Assembly (NCBI GenBank): GCA_009599575.1
Contig: VWND01000005.1
Location: 124,001 to 188,000 of the forward strand
DNA from: Blumeriella jaapii
Lineage: Eukaryota; Ascomycota; Leotiomycetes; Helotiales; Drepanopezizaceae
DNA length: 64,000 bases
Reading direction: 5' to 3'
Part shown: piece by piece, positions 42,906 to 55,607 of the stretch
How positions within the stretch are numbered: position 1 is the stretch's first letter
How the letters are laid out: each line of letters begins with the position of its first letter
The notes under the pieces: model-generated
Seen by the model: only the letters and a program-made list of their open reading frames with translations
Databases searched by the model: none
What the model was told of the DNA's origin: nothing
Program-made: the position numbers and the translations under genes

Positions 42906-44667
42906 TTACAAGGCTTGGCCTGGGACAGGTTTCCGCGGGGGAGCCTCTCGCGGGTTGGGGCCGCTTGAGGGATGAGAAGCGGATGAGCTGGCGCGTGAGA
43001 GTTGTTGAGGATTCGAACCGACGGAACTGGCGGTACTTAGGACACGCTGAGTCGTGGATCCCGCTCGGGAAGCGGGTCGACTCTGTTGGCTAGCAGAAGT
43101 CGTGGGGCGTTCTGGTTGCGTGGCCGGTTGAGCGGGCGAGACAGGTCTGGCTTGTCGACCATTGGGGGTGCTTGGGCGGTCTTGCGCAGGGGCGATTCTC
43201 GATTCGTGGGAAGCAGGACCGCGCATGCTGGGAGGAGGGCCGCGTTGACCGTTGTTCGTGGGTGGTTGTTGGCGAGGACGGGGCTTGACCGGACGGGTGG
43301 ACAAGCAAGTGCGTGGGACGACTCCCTGCTTGGATCGGTCGAGCTTGATACACAGCGCCCAGCCGTCATCGTACTCGTGCAGCACGCGGACCAGCGAGCC
43401 TTGCTTCAGCTCCAGCTCGTCCTCCATGCTGGGGGTGAAGTCGAGCTGGACGCGGTGCACAGCCGAGTTGGTAGGACCTGTTCACGTCAGAAGATTCGGG
43501 AGCACGTCCGTGGTGGAACTTACCTCCCGCAGCCGCAATGGCAGCTCCCGCAGCCGTCTGAGCCGGCGAAGGGGCACCCGAGGCGATCGACGTGGCACTG
43601 AACTCCGTACCGGACGGGGAAGGAGGACCTGTAGCATGAGGCGGCACGGTGAGATCCAACTTGGGGGCAGTCTCGCGCTCCGAAGCCGCTCGCTTGAGGC
43701 CTCCAGTTGCCGGGGCGGGCATGGCCGCGATGAGCGTGGGGGTATCGATCTCCGCCGGACCGTTGGCGTTGGCCGTGTCGATCGTCTCGGCATGGGGACC
43801 GAAGGGGTTCTGAGCGGGTGCCACCTCGGCGTGGTTTCCGAACGGGTTCGCCGGGTTAGCCGAATTTCCGGTGGTGGGGGGCTGCTTCTCGTTCTCGCTC
43901 TCGAGTTCGGGCACCGGCGGCAGAGCGGCGGCCAAGGGGTTGCCACGGGAGGCAGACTTCTCTCCAAGGTTAGGCTGGAACTCGGTAACGGGGCGAAGGG
44001 AAAGGCGGGGAGCTTGGGCACGTACGCTGGATGAGCGTTTGGGGCCGGGGGCCGCGGCCGCAGCCGCAGCCGCACCGTCCATGGGGGCCTTCTCGCGATC
44101 CGCGGCGGCCTCGACCTCCTCCATCTTGTCCTTTCGCTTCTTCAGGTAAAACACCATGAGGGACAGCATCGTGGCGATCAGGAGAATGATCCCAATGGTC
44201 AGACCGGCCTTGCCCCCGGTGCTCATGCCGCTCGGGGCACTGACGCTGCTGGTGGTGTCCGAGGAGTTGGCGGCCGGGGTCGCGAAGTTGTATGGTGAGC
44301 TGGCTTTCGAGCTGGAGAAGGAGGGCGGGCTGGTCGCGGCGAGCAGCGGCCCCGTGGTGCCGAGGGTTGTGGATGGCACCAAGATGGCCGTGGGGAGCAG
44401 TTTGGTCGTCGTCCCAAGCGTCGTTGAGATTCCCAACGGGAATGGAGATAAGTGCAAGAGATCGGGCTTTGGGGACGCGACAGCCACGGGTGGATTCACA
44501 TGCGGCGTCGCCACGAGCGCAGGATCGCCGGCTGCAGCTCCCATGGTGATGTATCCCCCGATAGGACCGTCGAAGGTGGGCGCGGCCGTCACGTACACGA
44601 CCTGCACGACCTGGTTTTGGGGCTCCGCGGCACGCCCGTGGACACCGTGAAGGTGGTGGTGAGCCAT
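42906..44667 (-). CDS. Single-pass membrane protein with SH3 domain
   Basis: A fungal protein with one transmembrane helix and a cytoplasmic SH3 domain. Exon 1 (44667-43524) and exon 2 (43477-42906) join across a 46-bp intron (GTAAGT...AACAG) to 571 residues. The N-terminal region begins MAHHHLHGVHG and has VVQVVYVTAAPTFDGPIGGY, then a Ser/Thr/Pro-rich ectodomain. The helix is GKAGLTIGIILLIATMLSLM with basic KKRKDK after it, so the C-terminus should be cytoplasmic. The SH3 domain starts at HRVQLDFTPSMEDELELKQG and continues LVRVLHEYDDGWALCIKLDR and QGVVPRTCL. A Pro/Ser-rich tail ends the protein. The layout resembles yeast Fus1 and similar cell-surface or polarity SH3 proteins. Orthology is not claimed, and binding partners are unknown. 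Confidence 0.85.
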
Positions 44668-45840
44668 GGTGATGGGGTCGGTCTGTCAATCGATCAGGTC
44701 TCGATGATGTAGGCAGACGCGGTGAGGTACGACGAGAAGTGGAATGGCGCGTCGGCAGAGCTGCTCTCGTGGACGTTCGTGAGGGCGTATCGGATCGTCG
44801 AGATCGTGTCGGTAAAGGGGGAGGGTGTGTGTGTGTTGATTCTCGTCTGGTCCACGCGGACTCGGGTCGAAGTATGGAGTGTGGTCGAAAACAAGGGCTG
44901 AAGAGCAGGCAGAGCGGCAGGCAAAGGGAAGGGATGGGCAACACACGGCTCGGGCCAGCGTCGATAAAGGAAGGGCGACTGAGGTGCACGATGTCAGCGT
45001 GGGAGCGTGTGCGCGTACCACTCGAGCGACGATGAGGTCGAAGAGGGGACGAGACGAAAGGGCAGGGCAGGAGAGGAAAAGACGGTGGGTGAGAAGTGGA
45101 AGTGGAAGTGGAAGTGGAAGTGAAAGTGAGAAGTGAGAAGTAAGAACACGAAGACGAGCTCGAAGTCAATTATTATTCAAGGCGCCGCTAGTGGGACGTC
45201 AGGTGGGGCGCTAGGACGGGAAGCAGCTTAGCGTCAGGGTGCAATCTTGGCGAGCCAATCAGCGGTGGGGACAGGTTCGAAACCGAAATTGCTCAGAGCG
45301 GAACTTCAAGCTACTGGTAGTGCAGTACCTAGTGCATGTAGCCAACATTGTGCAAGACTGCACGGTATTATGCACATCGAACTGTGCTTACTAAGGGACG
45401 AGCTCGAGCGGGCCAGGACAGGACCGGGGGGAGCTGCACAGCACGGGACTGCACAGTCACTTCTTAGTCATCACAGACCGGACGAGACTGAATCTGATCT
45501 TGTGTAGCCAAGTATCTACCGTCTATACATCCACACATCCATACACACTTCCACACTACATCACATACACGCTGATGCTAATAGCCTCATCCCGTCAAAA
45601 AATAACCACCGTTTTCTCATCCTTCTCCCACACAATCCCATCCGTCGGCATCCTTCCTTAATACGATATGCATGCAGTGCAGCCAGGACCAGGACCAGGA
45701 CCAGGGTCAGCATCCCGACACTTTCGACGTACCGTACAGCACAGCACAGCATGTACTGTACAGTACGAAGTACATCAGCAGTACAGTACAGCGAGCCAAC
45801 ATACTACTACTACTACTACTACTGTACTACAACAACTATA

Positions 45841-45920
<80 letters not shown>
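45841..45920. repeat. (CTA)n trinucleotide array
   Basis: About 80 bp of perfect ACT/CTA triplets, with less regular triplets on both sides (45801-45840, 45921-45945). It reads as poly-Tyr, poly-Thr or poly-Leu in the plus frames, so open frames over it are artefacts. Confidence 0.95.
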
Positions 45921-45922
<2 letters not shown>

Positions 45923-47911
45923 TATTACTACTACTACTACTTCTCCTCCTCCTCCCCCTCCTCCCCTCCTCCCCTCCTCCCCTCCTCTCTCTTCACGCCG
46001 CATGCTGATCCTGCCACCAAGGTATATATCGCTTACTTTCACGCTGTGAAGAGACTCCAATCTCGTCCAAGACGATCGCTTCTTTTTCCTATTCTTCTTC
46101 TTCTTCTTCTTCTTCTCCCCTCTTGCCCATCAATCAATAAAGGTTCCGACCAGTTCTCGATCAAGCAATCAATCATTTCTTCCATCGCAATGCCTATCTA
46201 TGACTTGGAACTTGGTATGTATGTACAGTACTGTACTGTACTGTACATGCATACTCTCCAGTAGACAGAACATGATCGTCGATTGGGATCCTCCTCGCTC
46301 ATTTTTCTCCCCCACCTCCCCCCCCCCCCCCATGCATACAACCAATCAAGACTGCCACTGCCTGCCACCGGGCGGTCCATCACAAACCACGTGACTCGTC
46401 CCAAGCTCCCTCCCGGCCCACGAGCTCTGAATCACCCCAGCTTTACCACCTACATATGTGTACATAGTACATAGCACAGATGTGCAGTACATGCATCAAG
46501 TTCGTGCAGTAAGTAGCTCGGTTGCTTGCGTGGATTCTCACCCGCGTTTCAGAACAGCAACGCCTGCCATCCAATCTTGCCCGACGACCTCATCCTCGCC
46601 AGCGAGAAAGACTCCAGAAGCGGACGCGCGTCTCCAGTCTCGATTTATGTAGTCAAGAGACGTTCCCGGCAAATGACAGCAGCAACAGCAGCAACAGTGA
46701 CGGACAGCCGCAACGGCAAACTGGCGGCTGGCTCCGTCGTGTATCTATCTATCTATGTACTGTACAGTACAGGACTGTGTGAGCCGCTACGGCATACCTA
46801 GCGTTCAGCTTTATGGTTGATGATCATCCGCTACTCAACGGCTGGCGGGTTCAGTCCCTATCGAGATCCGCGTGTTGGTTGGTTGGCCGGCTTGGAAGGA
46901 TGAGAGGAAGAACATCGCCCGCGTGCCGCGCGATCGACCATGAGAAGTGGTCGAGTGAGTGTGAGAGGCGCGGAGGGTGTTGGCGTTGTTGGGTGGTGTG
47001 TAGTGACATCCATACTGTACAGTACATACTGCATAGTACAGTACCGTACATAGTTGTACCCCTACTGTGCGTACTGTACTGTACTTATAGTATATCGCTG
47101 ATCGGTAGGTGTTCCTGGCGGGACGCTACGAGGGCACATATGTGTTTCAGAGTGGGAAGTGACAGGCTATCAGATGAGAGAGGAGGTAAACGGAAACAGA
47201 AAATGAGAATCCCGAGCAGCTTTGACAACGAGAGATTCATCGACAGCATCAGCGCTTCCTCACGCGTTGGAGAGAACACAGGTCTATTGTACTGTACTGT
47301 ACCTAGATCGTCTTCGGAATCCATGTCCGCTATTTCATACAATAGCTACAGCACTGTACGCAGGTACTGCAGGTAACCGACACATGTATACCTATACGCG
47401 TCCTCGGAAACAGCGCCGTAGAGCCGCACGTCTCAGAAAAGATTCGATTTTTCCCCCGGATCCTCTGGTCTCTGTTCTGCTCTTCTCTGGCCAGGAATTT
47501 CTTACATATATAGGTACTGTACTTGTACATATATATTCACCTCGGGCTGTGCCGAAAACAGCTATTTAGCGAGCGAGCACGCACCCATACAGCAGTATAG
47601 TGCAGTATCTTAGCGATCTGGAAACGCACACAAAGGCCATTTCATCGCGTAGAATAGTATTTAAACCCCTTTCGACCCCTCCTCCCAAGTCACAGACGGC
47701 TTCGACCCCCGTGATCTTCTGCGATGCTGGGGTCGGAGATGGACTGGACAGCCCCGCTCCACGGCTAGGCTACGGCTCTACTGTACTGTACAGTATGTAA
47801 AAGCCCTTGATCCATGCTGCGTGCGGATGGAATCAAGTCGGGTGGTCCAAGCAGCTGCATCCACGCATTTGCTTCCTGAGATTCGCGGTGCATGGACGGA
47901 ATGCATGGACG

Positions 47912-47943
47912 GAATGGATGGATGGATGGATGGATGGATGGAA
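47912..47943. repeat. (GGAT)n microsatellite
   Basis: GGAATGGATGGATGG-type run of about 30 bp flanked by related ATGGACGG units. It produces Ser/Ile/His/Pro repeats in open frames on the other strand. Confidence 0.88.
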
Positions 47944-48471
47944 TGGAAAGACATGAAACGAAATGGCAAGGGAGCGGTAAATGGCATTGTGTAACAGAAA
48001 TCGCAGTTGTTGTTCATTTGGCAACAGGACCGGACGGGATAGGAAGAAAGCAGCGGTTGGATCAGATTTACGTACGTATAATATTCACAGATCAGAGCGC
48101 ATTAAATAAAAACAGTATATTTACAATACAGTAAGGTACTACTGTAATACATAATACAAACAACGGCATCAAAACAAAAAAACGGTAACGAACCTTCTTT
48201 CCACAAAGCTTATTTCAAAATCCTTTATTAACAAAAGCCTAAACATTCTGATCTAGCGTGTCCTAGTCTCATCTACAGTACACTACACGACCCTCTTTCC
48301 CTGTGCTCTCCCGGTCTGCAATCTAAAAATGCTTGTGTTCCCGAAACTGTCCCATTTCTCGTCTGTCTTTCCTCCTCTTCTGAATCTCACACTGCTTTCC
48401 AGCGCTTTTGTATACACGCAGCCTAGCACTACTTCGGGATTTTAAATCAGCCAGCTTGCTAGCATTTACCG

Positions 48472-48503
<32 letters not shown>

Positions 48504-51500
48504 GCGCTAGATCAGCCTGCACTGCACTGTACTGTGCAGTACCATAATATCAGTCTGCACGTGACTCTTCCCCCTTGGTTAATCCCGTATGGAAAGACAA
48601 CAATAGTATATACCGATCTGGATATGCACGCGAAGGTAGGGAATCCGGTCGAATAGCATTTCAAACCCCCCCCCCTCCTCCCCCCCCCTACCGCTCGTCC
48701 TCCTCCCTTCGGTCTATCTTTCCCATCCTTCAAGCGTTCGTTGATCACGTCCGAACATATAGTATGAAATGGCCGGCCAAAAATATGAAAGCTCCTTCTG
48801 CGAGAGCTGAGCCGACTTCATCTTGAACCACGACCGAAGAAAGCAGGACAGAGTTCATGGGGAGGAACAAGGCGCGTTGTGAAGAGCAGGTATCTGCCTG
48901 CCTAGTGTGGTATTGGTCTAGCAGAAAGTGAGGTAACGGTTAGTGTTGATCCGAGAACAAGTGAATAAAAGGATTATTACGCCCCTGGTTTTGGCTGGGT
49001 TTAAGCTGTAAATTGGGAGGTGAGAGTGTGAACCGGAATGGCAAGAAAATCAAAATATGGAAATGGTAATAATAATAGTGATTATAACTATATGTGCAAG
49101 AGTGAAAGCGATTCCTTGGTAGTATATTTCACTTGTGCTTATAAAAAAAAGGAAAAAACTACGTGTAGACTTTTGGTTCTGGCTACTTCTTTTTACTATT
49201 ATCAGTTTTCTAGAGAAATCCCTATTTGCCATCTGTGTGACTAGTAGAATGCCAAAAAGAACAATAGCGCAAAGAAACACAGAAGAGAACAAAGTAGATA
49301 CACTAACCACTGCCGTATCTAGATATCCAGATTCACCTCAGCTCTCACAGGAACCAAAAAGGCGAGTTCTAAGCGAGACGCTAAAATCCCGTACCGGTGA
49401 AAGATCGCAGGCTGGAAAGTATTTAAGCACCTCTCGACCTCCTCCTCTTCTTCTGGGAACAACAACTCGAAGCTCGAGATCCAAAGTTTGATTCCTGCTT
49501 CCTTGCGCAGAAGCGCTTGGTACGCTGGATCGGAGACCGGCCGGCTTTGCTTGTGGGAGCGAGCTCGTGTACTGCAGACGCTGAATCGGTTTCCGTACCC
49601 GCGCATTATTGTATTGCGTTAGGATAAAAATTATGGGTGGGAGTAAAAACTACGTGATTTTTGGATGGGAGGTTTCGTTTTATGAAGAATAAGCAATGTC
49701 ACAGTCGTTGTTGATTTGACAGTAAAAAAGGTATTGATAATGCGCTATTGTGTTTGGTATTAATTTGGATTATTTGTTAATCAAGGATAATCAGAAACAA
49801 ATACAGTGATAGCAAGCTTGCTAGATGTAAACAAAGAACTTTTGTAATAGTATGATTGTGAAAACCGCAATTAAACGATAATCATAACAAGTATTCCAAC
49901 TTTTACGGAGGTGGAACTAACTGAAACACTCCTGTTATTCCAAAACAGAGGGTGAAAGGGAAAAAAGCTGGTCTGGAATAACTTACATTTGCATTAGCAG
50001 TCCCAGACGTGTATATATATAGGTCGACGCAAGACTACCGCAGAGGCAGTCAGGCTGGCGTGATACTACTTACTGCCAAAAAGGGAAAGAGAGTCGAAGC
50101 GAGGCTAGATGTAGGTGAATCAGACCGACGTAACTTCCTTCGCTAGACACAAGAAGAAATCCATATATCGCTCTTTCCCGCCCGCGAGATTCAGTTACTA
50201 TTAATCAATAGATCGATCAGAGCTGTCACTGGAAGCGTTGCATCCCTGGGCTGACTCGCTTGAGCATTGCGCTCAGATGGCTTAATACGTATTCCTGTAG
50301 AACGACTCGGTGGAGCCCTAAGGAAATCTTGCGTTTGCATGGTATGGAGATCGTAGATATCCGAGTTCGATTGTCCGTTGATTGTTCGGAATGATATGAC
50401 ACGTCCGAAACCGGAATGACAGCGAAAACACAACGGACAGCCTATTTCTAAATATCGAAGCGAACGCGGCTCCGACGGATTCAGACAGGCGTAACTTACT
50501 GCAAAACAGAAAATGGTATATATCCCTCTCCCTCCCACTGATAAAGTAGAACTGCAATCTGTGAAAACATAGTAAAACCAGCCTTGTTCTTGCTTGGCAG
50601 ACTTGCTCAGGAATTAAGATGGCCTATTGCACGAACTTCGAGGATACACCTTTGTGCAATATATGGATTCTCTTTTTTTTTTTTGCTAACCATATAAATA
50701 GATTTTTTTTTTGCCGCAACTTATCAACGGAACCGGGCATGACAGCAAAGCTAAGACTTGTCATGCACGTCGAAATGGCAACAGTGCCTTACCCACCAAC
50801 GCTAATACGGTAGTTTAATAGAAGGATGGAACCATCCAGCACCAAGGGAAAACCACATTGAAAGCTCTGTACTATGCCTAACCTGGGACCACCCACAATC
50901 CGTAATCAAGCGCCGTGTCTCCAGAGCGCGGACCCGCATGTTCTCGTCAATGCGCAGTCGGTGAGGCGTCTCGTTCAAATTGCCGTTCGATCGTTGCTTT
51001 CTCGTCCCGGGTCGTACATCCTTGCCTTCCTCGCTTGGTGCGTGGTTCCCAGGCTGTGGCGTGTGTGTGCTGTGCGGCGGTCGAGAGAATTCCATCTCGT
51101 TCCTCGTGTGGACTCACTCGCACGGGAAAGAGGCCGAGTGAAGTGATTGGTTCCGTAAGCGAGGTTCTGGCACTTCTACAGTAGCAGTCGCTATGAACTT
51201 TTCCTTTCTCTCGACCATGTCATTAAATCACGAATTTATTCCTCAGAGCTCTGGGCTCACTTGAGCGCAAGAAGCTGCGAAATGGGAGAAAGCAGACTCT
51301 GTTCGAAAATCTCTTATTTTAAAAAAAATGTTCTACACAACTCTTTCTAGATGTAGTCTCACTGGTTGGCTGATGTCAACACCAGCTGATTGTTTTACAA
51401 GATACTAAGATTCGCAGTTTCAATTTGCTGCTGCATCTTTCTTGCGCGGTCATCTACCTCTTCCCTTAATGCTAATCAAAACGTTGGCATCCGGCACGGG

Positions 51501-51763
51501 TGGCTAGTTCAGGCCCAGCCATAAACATCGCCGCCCTTGACACTTTCGTGTGGGAAAATGAAGGAAGGTAGGGCCTAGTATTTGCTTTTGCCTTCGTTGG
51601 TCTTGATGCAAAAGATGTCCCATTATCGATCATCTACAGGAGAAAAGTCGGTCGTACTGCTCGTATTGGTACAGTTTGTGAGGATTATGGCATTCCTTGG
51701 GTGCTCGGAGCAAGTGTGCGCAGGGCCCTTAATTGCACTATCAGCCACCGCTTTCTTACTACG

Positions 51764-52413
51764 TTACTTGGAAGCATACTTGGAAGATGTGCATGCTCCG
51801 ACCGTGAGTCCATAGATATACTCAGCTAGACGGGACTTTGCTCCGACAGGAATTTGGATGTTTACGTTCACGGTCTTGCATGTCCACTTGACGTCAGATC
51901 CCGGTGGACATCCAAAACCGATAAGCGAACCGTCCGAGGATGGGATCAATTTCTTGTACTTCTCATCCTTCTCCGCGACCCAAGTCTTCTCCTTCCAGCT
52001 TTCTCCATCTTTGTTATGGGACTGCGGACCTAATTAGCTTGTAGGTACATGTAAACAGCCAATTCGAATCTGTTCACGATCTTGCTGAGAGAAAAGGCCC
52101 CCGACTGGAAATAGTCGCAGGTATCAACAACTTTAGCGTTGATCAAGTCGAAGGCACGGTAATCACTAGGTACGTTGCGAAAACAAAGGGCTGGCTGTGA
52201 CTGCAGCATGCCGCGGACTAGGCAAGCTTGGCACAATGCTGCAGTGCTAGTCGGAGATTCTGAGTACACTAGTTCGACATGATATTCGGAGACGATAATG
52301 TTAGGAAGAATTTGAGAAGGCAGTGGAAAGAGAGAAGCTGTCTCTTGAAGGCGTTTCAGCCCGAGGCACTTCTCTAGGCAGGAAGAGCTCAGCATGTGGG
52401 TCGAGCAGCCCAA
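51764..52413 (-). CDS. Possible unknown gene or gene remnant, two coding segments
   Basis: Two minus-strand segments look protein-coding, but I do not recognise them. The upstream one (52413-52030) reads SEYHVELVYSESPTSTAALC and FRNVPSDYRAFDLINAKVVD, ending in YMYLQAN and a stop. The downstream one (about 52020-51764) can be extended upstream of its first Met to SHNKDGESWKEKTWVAEKDE, then IPSSDGSLIGFGCPPGSDVK and WTCKTVNVNIQIPVGAKSRL. An acceptor such as TTAG or GCAG lies between them at about 52020-52040. I could not find a matching donor, so exon joining is unresolved. It could be a small two-exon gene or a decayed one. Confidence 0.35.
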
Positions 52414-52713
52414 GTAGATGTAGTATAATCAATTGGAATTCGATTATCAATGTAGGTGTTCAGTCTCGTCATTTATAAGATGTTGCGATGTTTTTGATGG
52501 AAAAGCTACATTTACAAGACTTGATCGACAAAATAGAGCCACAAAGCTAATTCGTTGAATCACGTGAGAAACGCTCCTTCCTCTTTAGCGAAGACGTAGC
52601 CTCGCCATTACCCGTCCCGCTCACTCCCACCTGCACCCTCTTCAACTCTTCAGCTCCCTATCTCTTGATCTCGCGTACTAATTACCTCGAACCATCAAGC
52701 AACATATCTCAAA

Positions 52714-53620
52714 ATGGCCACCTCTTCGAGTACCCACCCATCACCACCCGCAGATGAAGACAGCATAGGCCCAGCTCTCCAACTCATCCGGATCGAGGCC
52801 AGAGCATACCGTACACTCCTCGCCCAACTGGCGGAGACGCAAAGGCGCATCGACAAGCTAGAGAAGATAGATAAGGCGGATGGCAAGTTCACATACTTCC
52901 GGAAACTGCCAGTGGAGCTACGCCTCAAGACCTGGGGGTACGCGCTTGGTACTGCGAGGAGTCGCTCATAAACCCTGATACGGATATTTCTGTAAGACGT
53001 TGCGCTTTCTCCCTTCAATCAGTCTGATCCTGAGACAGTGTCACGCTTGTTCTCGACATTTTTGTGGCAAAGGCTGATAGACTCGTTTCTCGGTGGGTCT
53101 TCGATTACTTTGCATTCTGGGATTTCCTGAACGAGCAGTAGTTTCAGACGATAGATCTGGGTGTCAAGCGGCTGGCGTTGAATTTCACGGACTGGATTGG
53201 CGAAAGTGATTGGCAGGAGCGGCTCAAGGTATACTATGAAATGGATGCTCTCGAGGAGCTCATCTTCGTGGTGTCGCTGACTGGGTGTGCCACGGAACGC
53301 CCGGCCAAGTTCATCGAGCCTAGATGCCGTCCAAGCCATCACCCACAGTTCGGATTTGGCGGAAACACGGAGGTTGAAATCGATACGTGGGCTCCAAAAA
53401 GTGACCAGCTAACTCGGAAAACCGAGACTTTAGCATGGGGAGTTCTTGGGCTGCATGCATGCCCACTCACCGCGCATGCAATTTACGTGTGAGCATTGAT
53501 GCTGATGAGTTTTGGACTTTGGAGAAATGGTCGGAGAGAGGGAAGACGGTGAGAGCTTGCAATTCTGAACGGTGCCGCTTGCCGAAGATCACGGTTCGGG
53601 GAGCGGTGAATTCAGGTTGA
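52714..53620 (+). pseudogene. Decayed 2EXR-domain gene
   Basis: The first segment (52714-52971) ends in KADGKFTYFRKLPVELRLKT, followed by WGYALG. This is the start of the 2EXR domain, common in fungal proteins of unknown function, but it stops after 85 residues. Downstream, pieces of the rest of such a protein are readable in shifting frames: CEESLINPDTDIS (about 52957-52995), LVLDIFVAKADRLVSRWVFD and YFAFWDFLNEQ (53045-53132), then a TAG, then FQTIDLGVKRLALNFTDWIG and DALEELIFVV (53136-53275). At least one stop, a frame change and a missing segment between domain start and CEESL indicate decay. Unusual introns are a less likely alternative. Confidence 0.55.
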
Positions 53621-53851
53621 GTGTATATACAGTCCGTGAGGCAAAATGAGGATTTTTGGGTGCTGCGTGTTCAAAGGAACTGTTGGTATGTGTTAGCTTA
53701 TCACTAGAACTGTACAGGACGATTGCTACAGTACATCTATTACCTGGGCGGGGGGATGACCAATCGAGAGCTGTACACTAGAGACGGTAAGAACATAATT
53801 GTATTAAGCCAGGAATTTCGTATATCCTACGACAACCAGGCGATGCCGACC

Positions 53852-55095
53852 TCAGATAGACTCTAAATACGACCCTGCGGTCCAGACCACCGCACACCCC
53901 AGCAATGCCCATGCACCCACAGCTTTCTTTCCCAGCCAACCATCATCCACTTCCACCTTCGCTGCCTTGATTCTCCGGGGGACATGACTTTCTCTCCGCT
54001 CCGGCTTCGTAGCATCTTTCGCCGACGCATCTTGAGCGTCAGCCTTCTCCCTCAACTCCGCAATCTTCTTGCCGAGCGCCAACAGATCCTCCTTCCACTC
54101 CGTCTCGTTCCCCCCGCCCTCCACCTCCACGTTCTGCACGTTGCCAAAGAAATCCATCACCAACCGCTCCCGGCCGGCCTGCTCTCCGCCAGGGAACAGG
54201 TCCCACCTGAAGCCGGGATCGGAGTGGATCTTGCTCTCGTCGTAACTGTCGAACAGGTCCGCGAGCGTCTTCTTGGAGCTCGGCTCCCGGACCTGCGTCT
54301 CCAAGAAGTCGAGGTTGTAGTAGGTGTAGCGGTCAATGACAGCGACGCCGACATCGTTGTCGGCGTGGTGCGAGTAGGAGGACTGGTCGATCTCGGAGGA
54401 GCCGGTCGCGATGATGTTGGGCGAGTAGAACTTGGAGTACATGGTGTTTGCCTGGCAGGTGTCGATCATGAAGAGGAGTTCGTGATATCTATGTACCTCA
54501 GTCAGTCCATGTTGACGAGAATTGGAGAAAGCACAGAGCGGGGGTGGTTTGATCTGTACCTCTTCTTCTCCCACATCTGCTCAAAAGCATCCGCCAAATC
54601 GAAGGCACTAATTTCCTCCGCGTCCTGAAACTTCAGGAACTCGTTGCCCCCGTGTCCTGTCATGTAGACCAGGATATTGCTGCGATCGTCCGTCAACAGC
54701 CTCTTACTCCGCGGCATCTCCTCCCCGACCCGATCCGTCAACAGGCGTATGAAGTTCTCGACCGTGACTTCGTACCCGCGATAGTCGACCTCGATGTTGT
54801 CGCCGTAGAGGTCGACAGCGCGGTCGGCGTTGGAGTACACGGTGCCGGGGAACGCATTACGCGGGTTGCATGCCATGTCGTCCGGCAGCATGAGGATGAT
54901 CTGGGAGTCTGGAATGCCGAGGCGCTTCACGGTGCGGTAGAGGGAGAGCACGTTTGCGAGATGGCGGTAGTTGAACCAGAAGCGCGAGGTCGAGACCAGG
55001 ACAGCCCAATTGCTGGTGTGTTCTGCAGCGATGGGGGACGAGGCCAGGAAGGGCGCGAGGAGCAGAGGGAGTTGAAAGAGACTGTTGAGCTTCAT
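53852..55095 (-). CDS. GPI8: GPI8, catalytic subunit of GPI transamidase
   Basis: Cysteine protease-like subunit (family C13) of the GPI transamidase, which cleaves the C-terminal signal of precursor proteins in the ER and attaches the GPI anchor. Two exons (55095-54560, 54488-53852) join across a 71-bp intron, giving [14 protein letters not shown] and 390 residues. The start Met at 55095 gives a signal peptide ([20 protein letters not shown]). Features are [40 protein letters not shown], catalytic His148 in [13 protein letters not shown], catalytic Cys190 in [11 protein letters not shown], and [22 protein letters not shown]-terminal membrane helix ([19 protein letters not shown]) is present, as in yeast Gpi8. 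An in-frame upstream Met at 55245 would add a non-signal leader and is rejected. Confidence 0.95.
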
Positions 55096-55607
55096 GGTGT
55101 GAAAGATTTGGGATGTACTGTATGTGTTCACGTCGTCAAGGTCATGGAGATAGTGGCGTGAGAGGATGTCGAGGTTGTACTGTACGTGCTGTGGTGGACT
55201 GTATGGTGGTGTACTGTAAGTACAGTACGATGTTGGTACATTCATACAGTACAGGAGGTAAATCGATGCTTACCAATCAGCCACAGCCTTCTCAGCCTCG
55301 GCGGTGCAGCTGTGGCTGTGGCCTCGAATGTGGCTGAAAGAGACTGGTGGCTGAAAGTGGCTGAAAGTGGCTGCTAGTGCATCCAGGGTCTTGTCACATG
55401 CTTTCTACTGCCCCGCCAACTTGAAGGATTGTCCCTCAGCCGCCACGAAGCCTACTAAAGTTACCGCAAACCGCAAACCGCAAACCACAAACCTCCAACC
55501 TCCAACCTTACCACCATCCTCCCATCCTCCCATCCTCCTCTCCTCCTCTCCTCCCACCACTCTCATCTACACCACTCGGGCATCGGTAGCATCAGCATGT
55601 GTTCGTC
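55096..55607. promoter_or_regulatory. Divergent promoter region of GPI8 and the phosphatase-family gene
   Basis: The 512 bp between two divergent starts hold several TACTG/TACAG runs (55113, 55177, 55209, 55243), a GTGGCTGAAA tandem near 55330-55375 and CT-rich sequence at 55500-55560 close to the rightward start. No named operator is visible. Confidence 0.45.

Larger units (their letters stand above)
44668..51763. other. Long gene-poor intergenic region, about 7 kb
   Basis: The largest gene-free interval of the gene-bearing part. It carries a GAAGTG-type repeat (about 45095-45130), the TAC/CTA array 45841-45920, GGAT repeats (47912-47943), a CT dinucleotide run (48478-48502), poly-C near 48666, and many TACTG/TACAG runs between 45750 and 48540. 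From about 48100 to 51500 the DNA becomes more AT-rich, with poly-T runs at 50671 and 50705. This could be old decayed repeat DNA, but I recognise no element. Some short open frames exist; none shows a known domain. Confidence 0.5.

Noticed and set aside
43005..43030. Possible tRNA T-loop (GGATTCGAACC on plus strand)
   Set aside because: It lies inside the SH3-protein coding sequence and no acceptor, D or anticodon arm can be built around it.
45751..46049. Poly-Tyr/poly-Thr open frames
   Set aside because: Translation of the CTA triplet array.
54502..55245. GPI8 start at the upstream Met 55245
   Set aside because: It would place a Tyr/Ser/His-rich leader before the clear signal peptide that starts at 55095.
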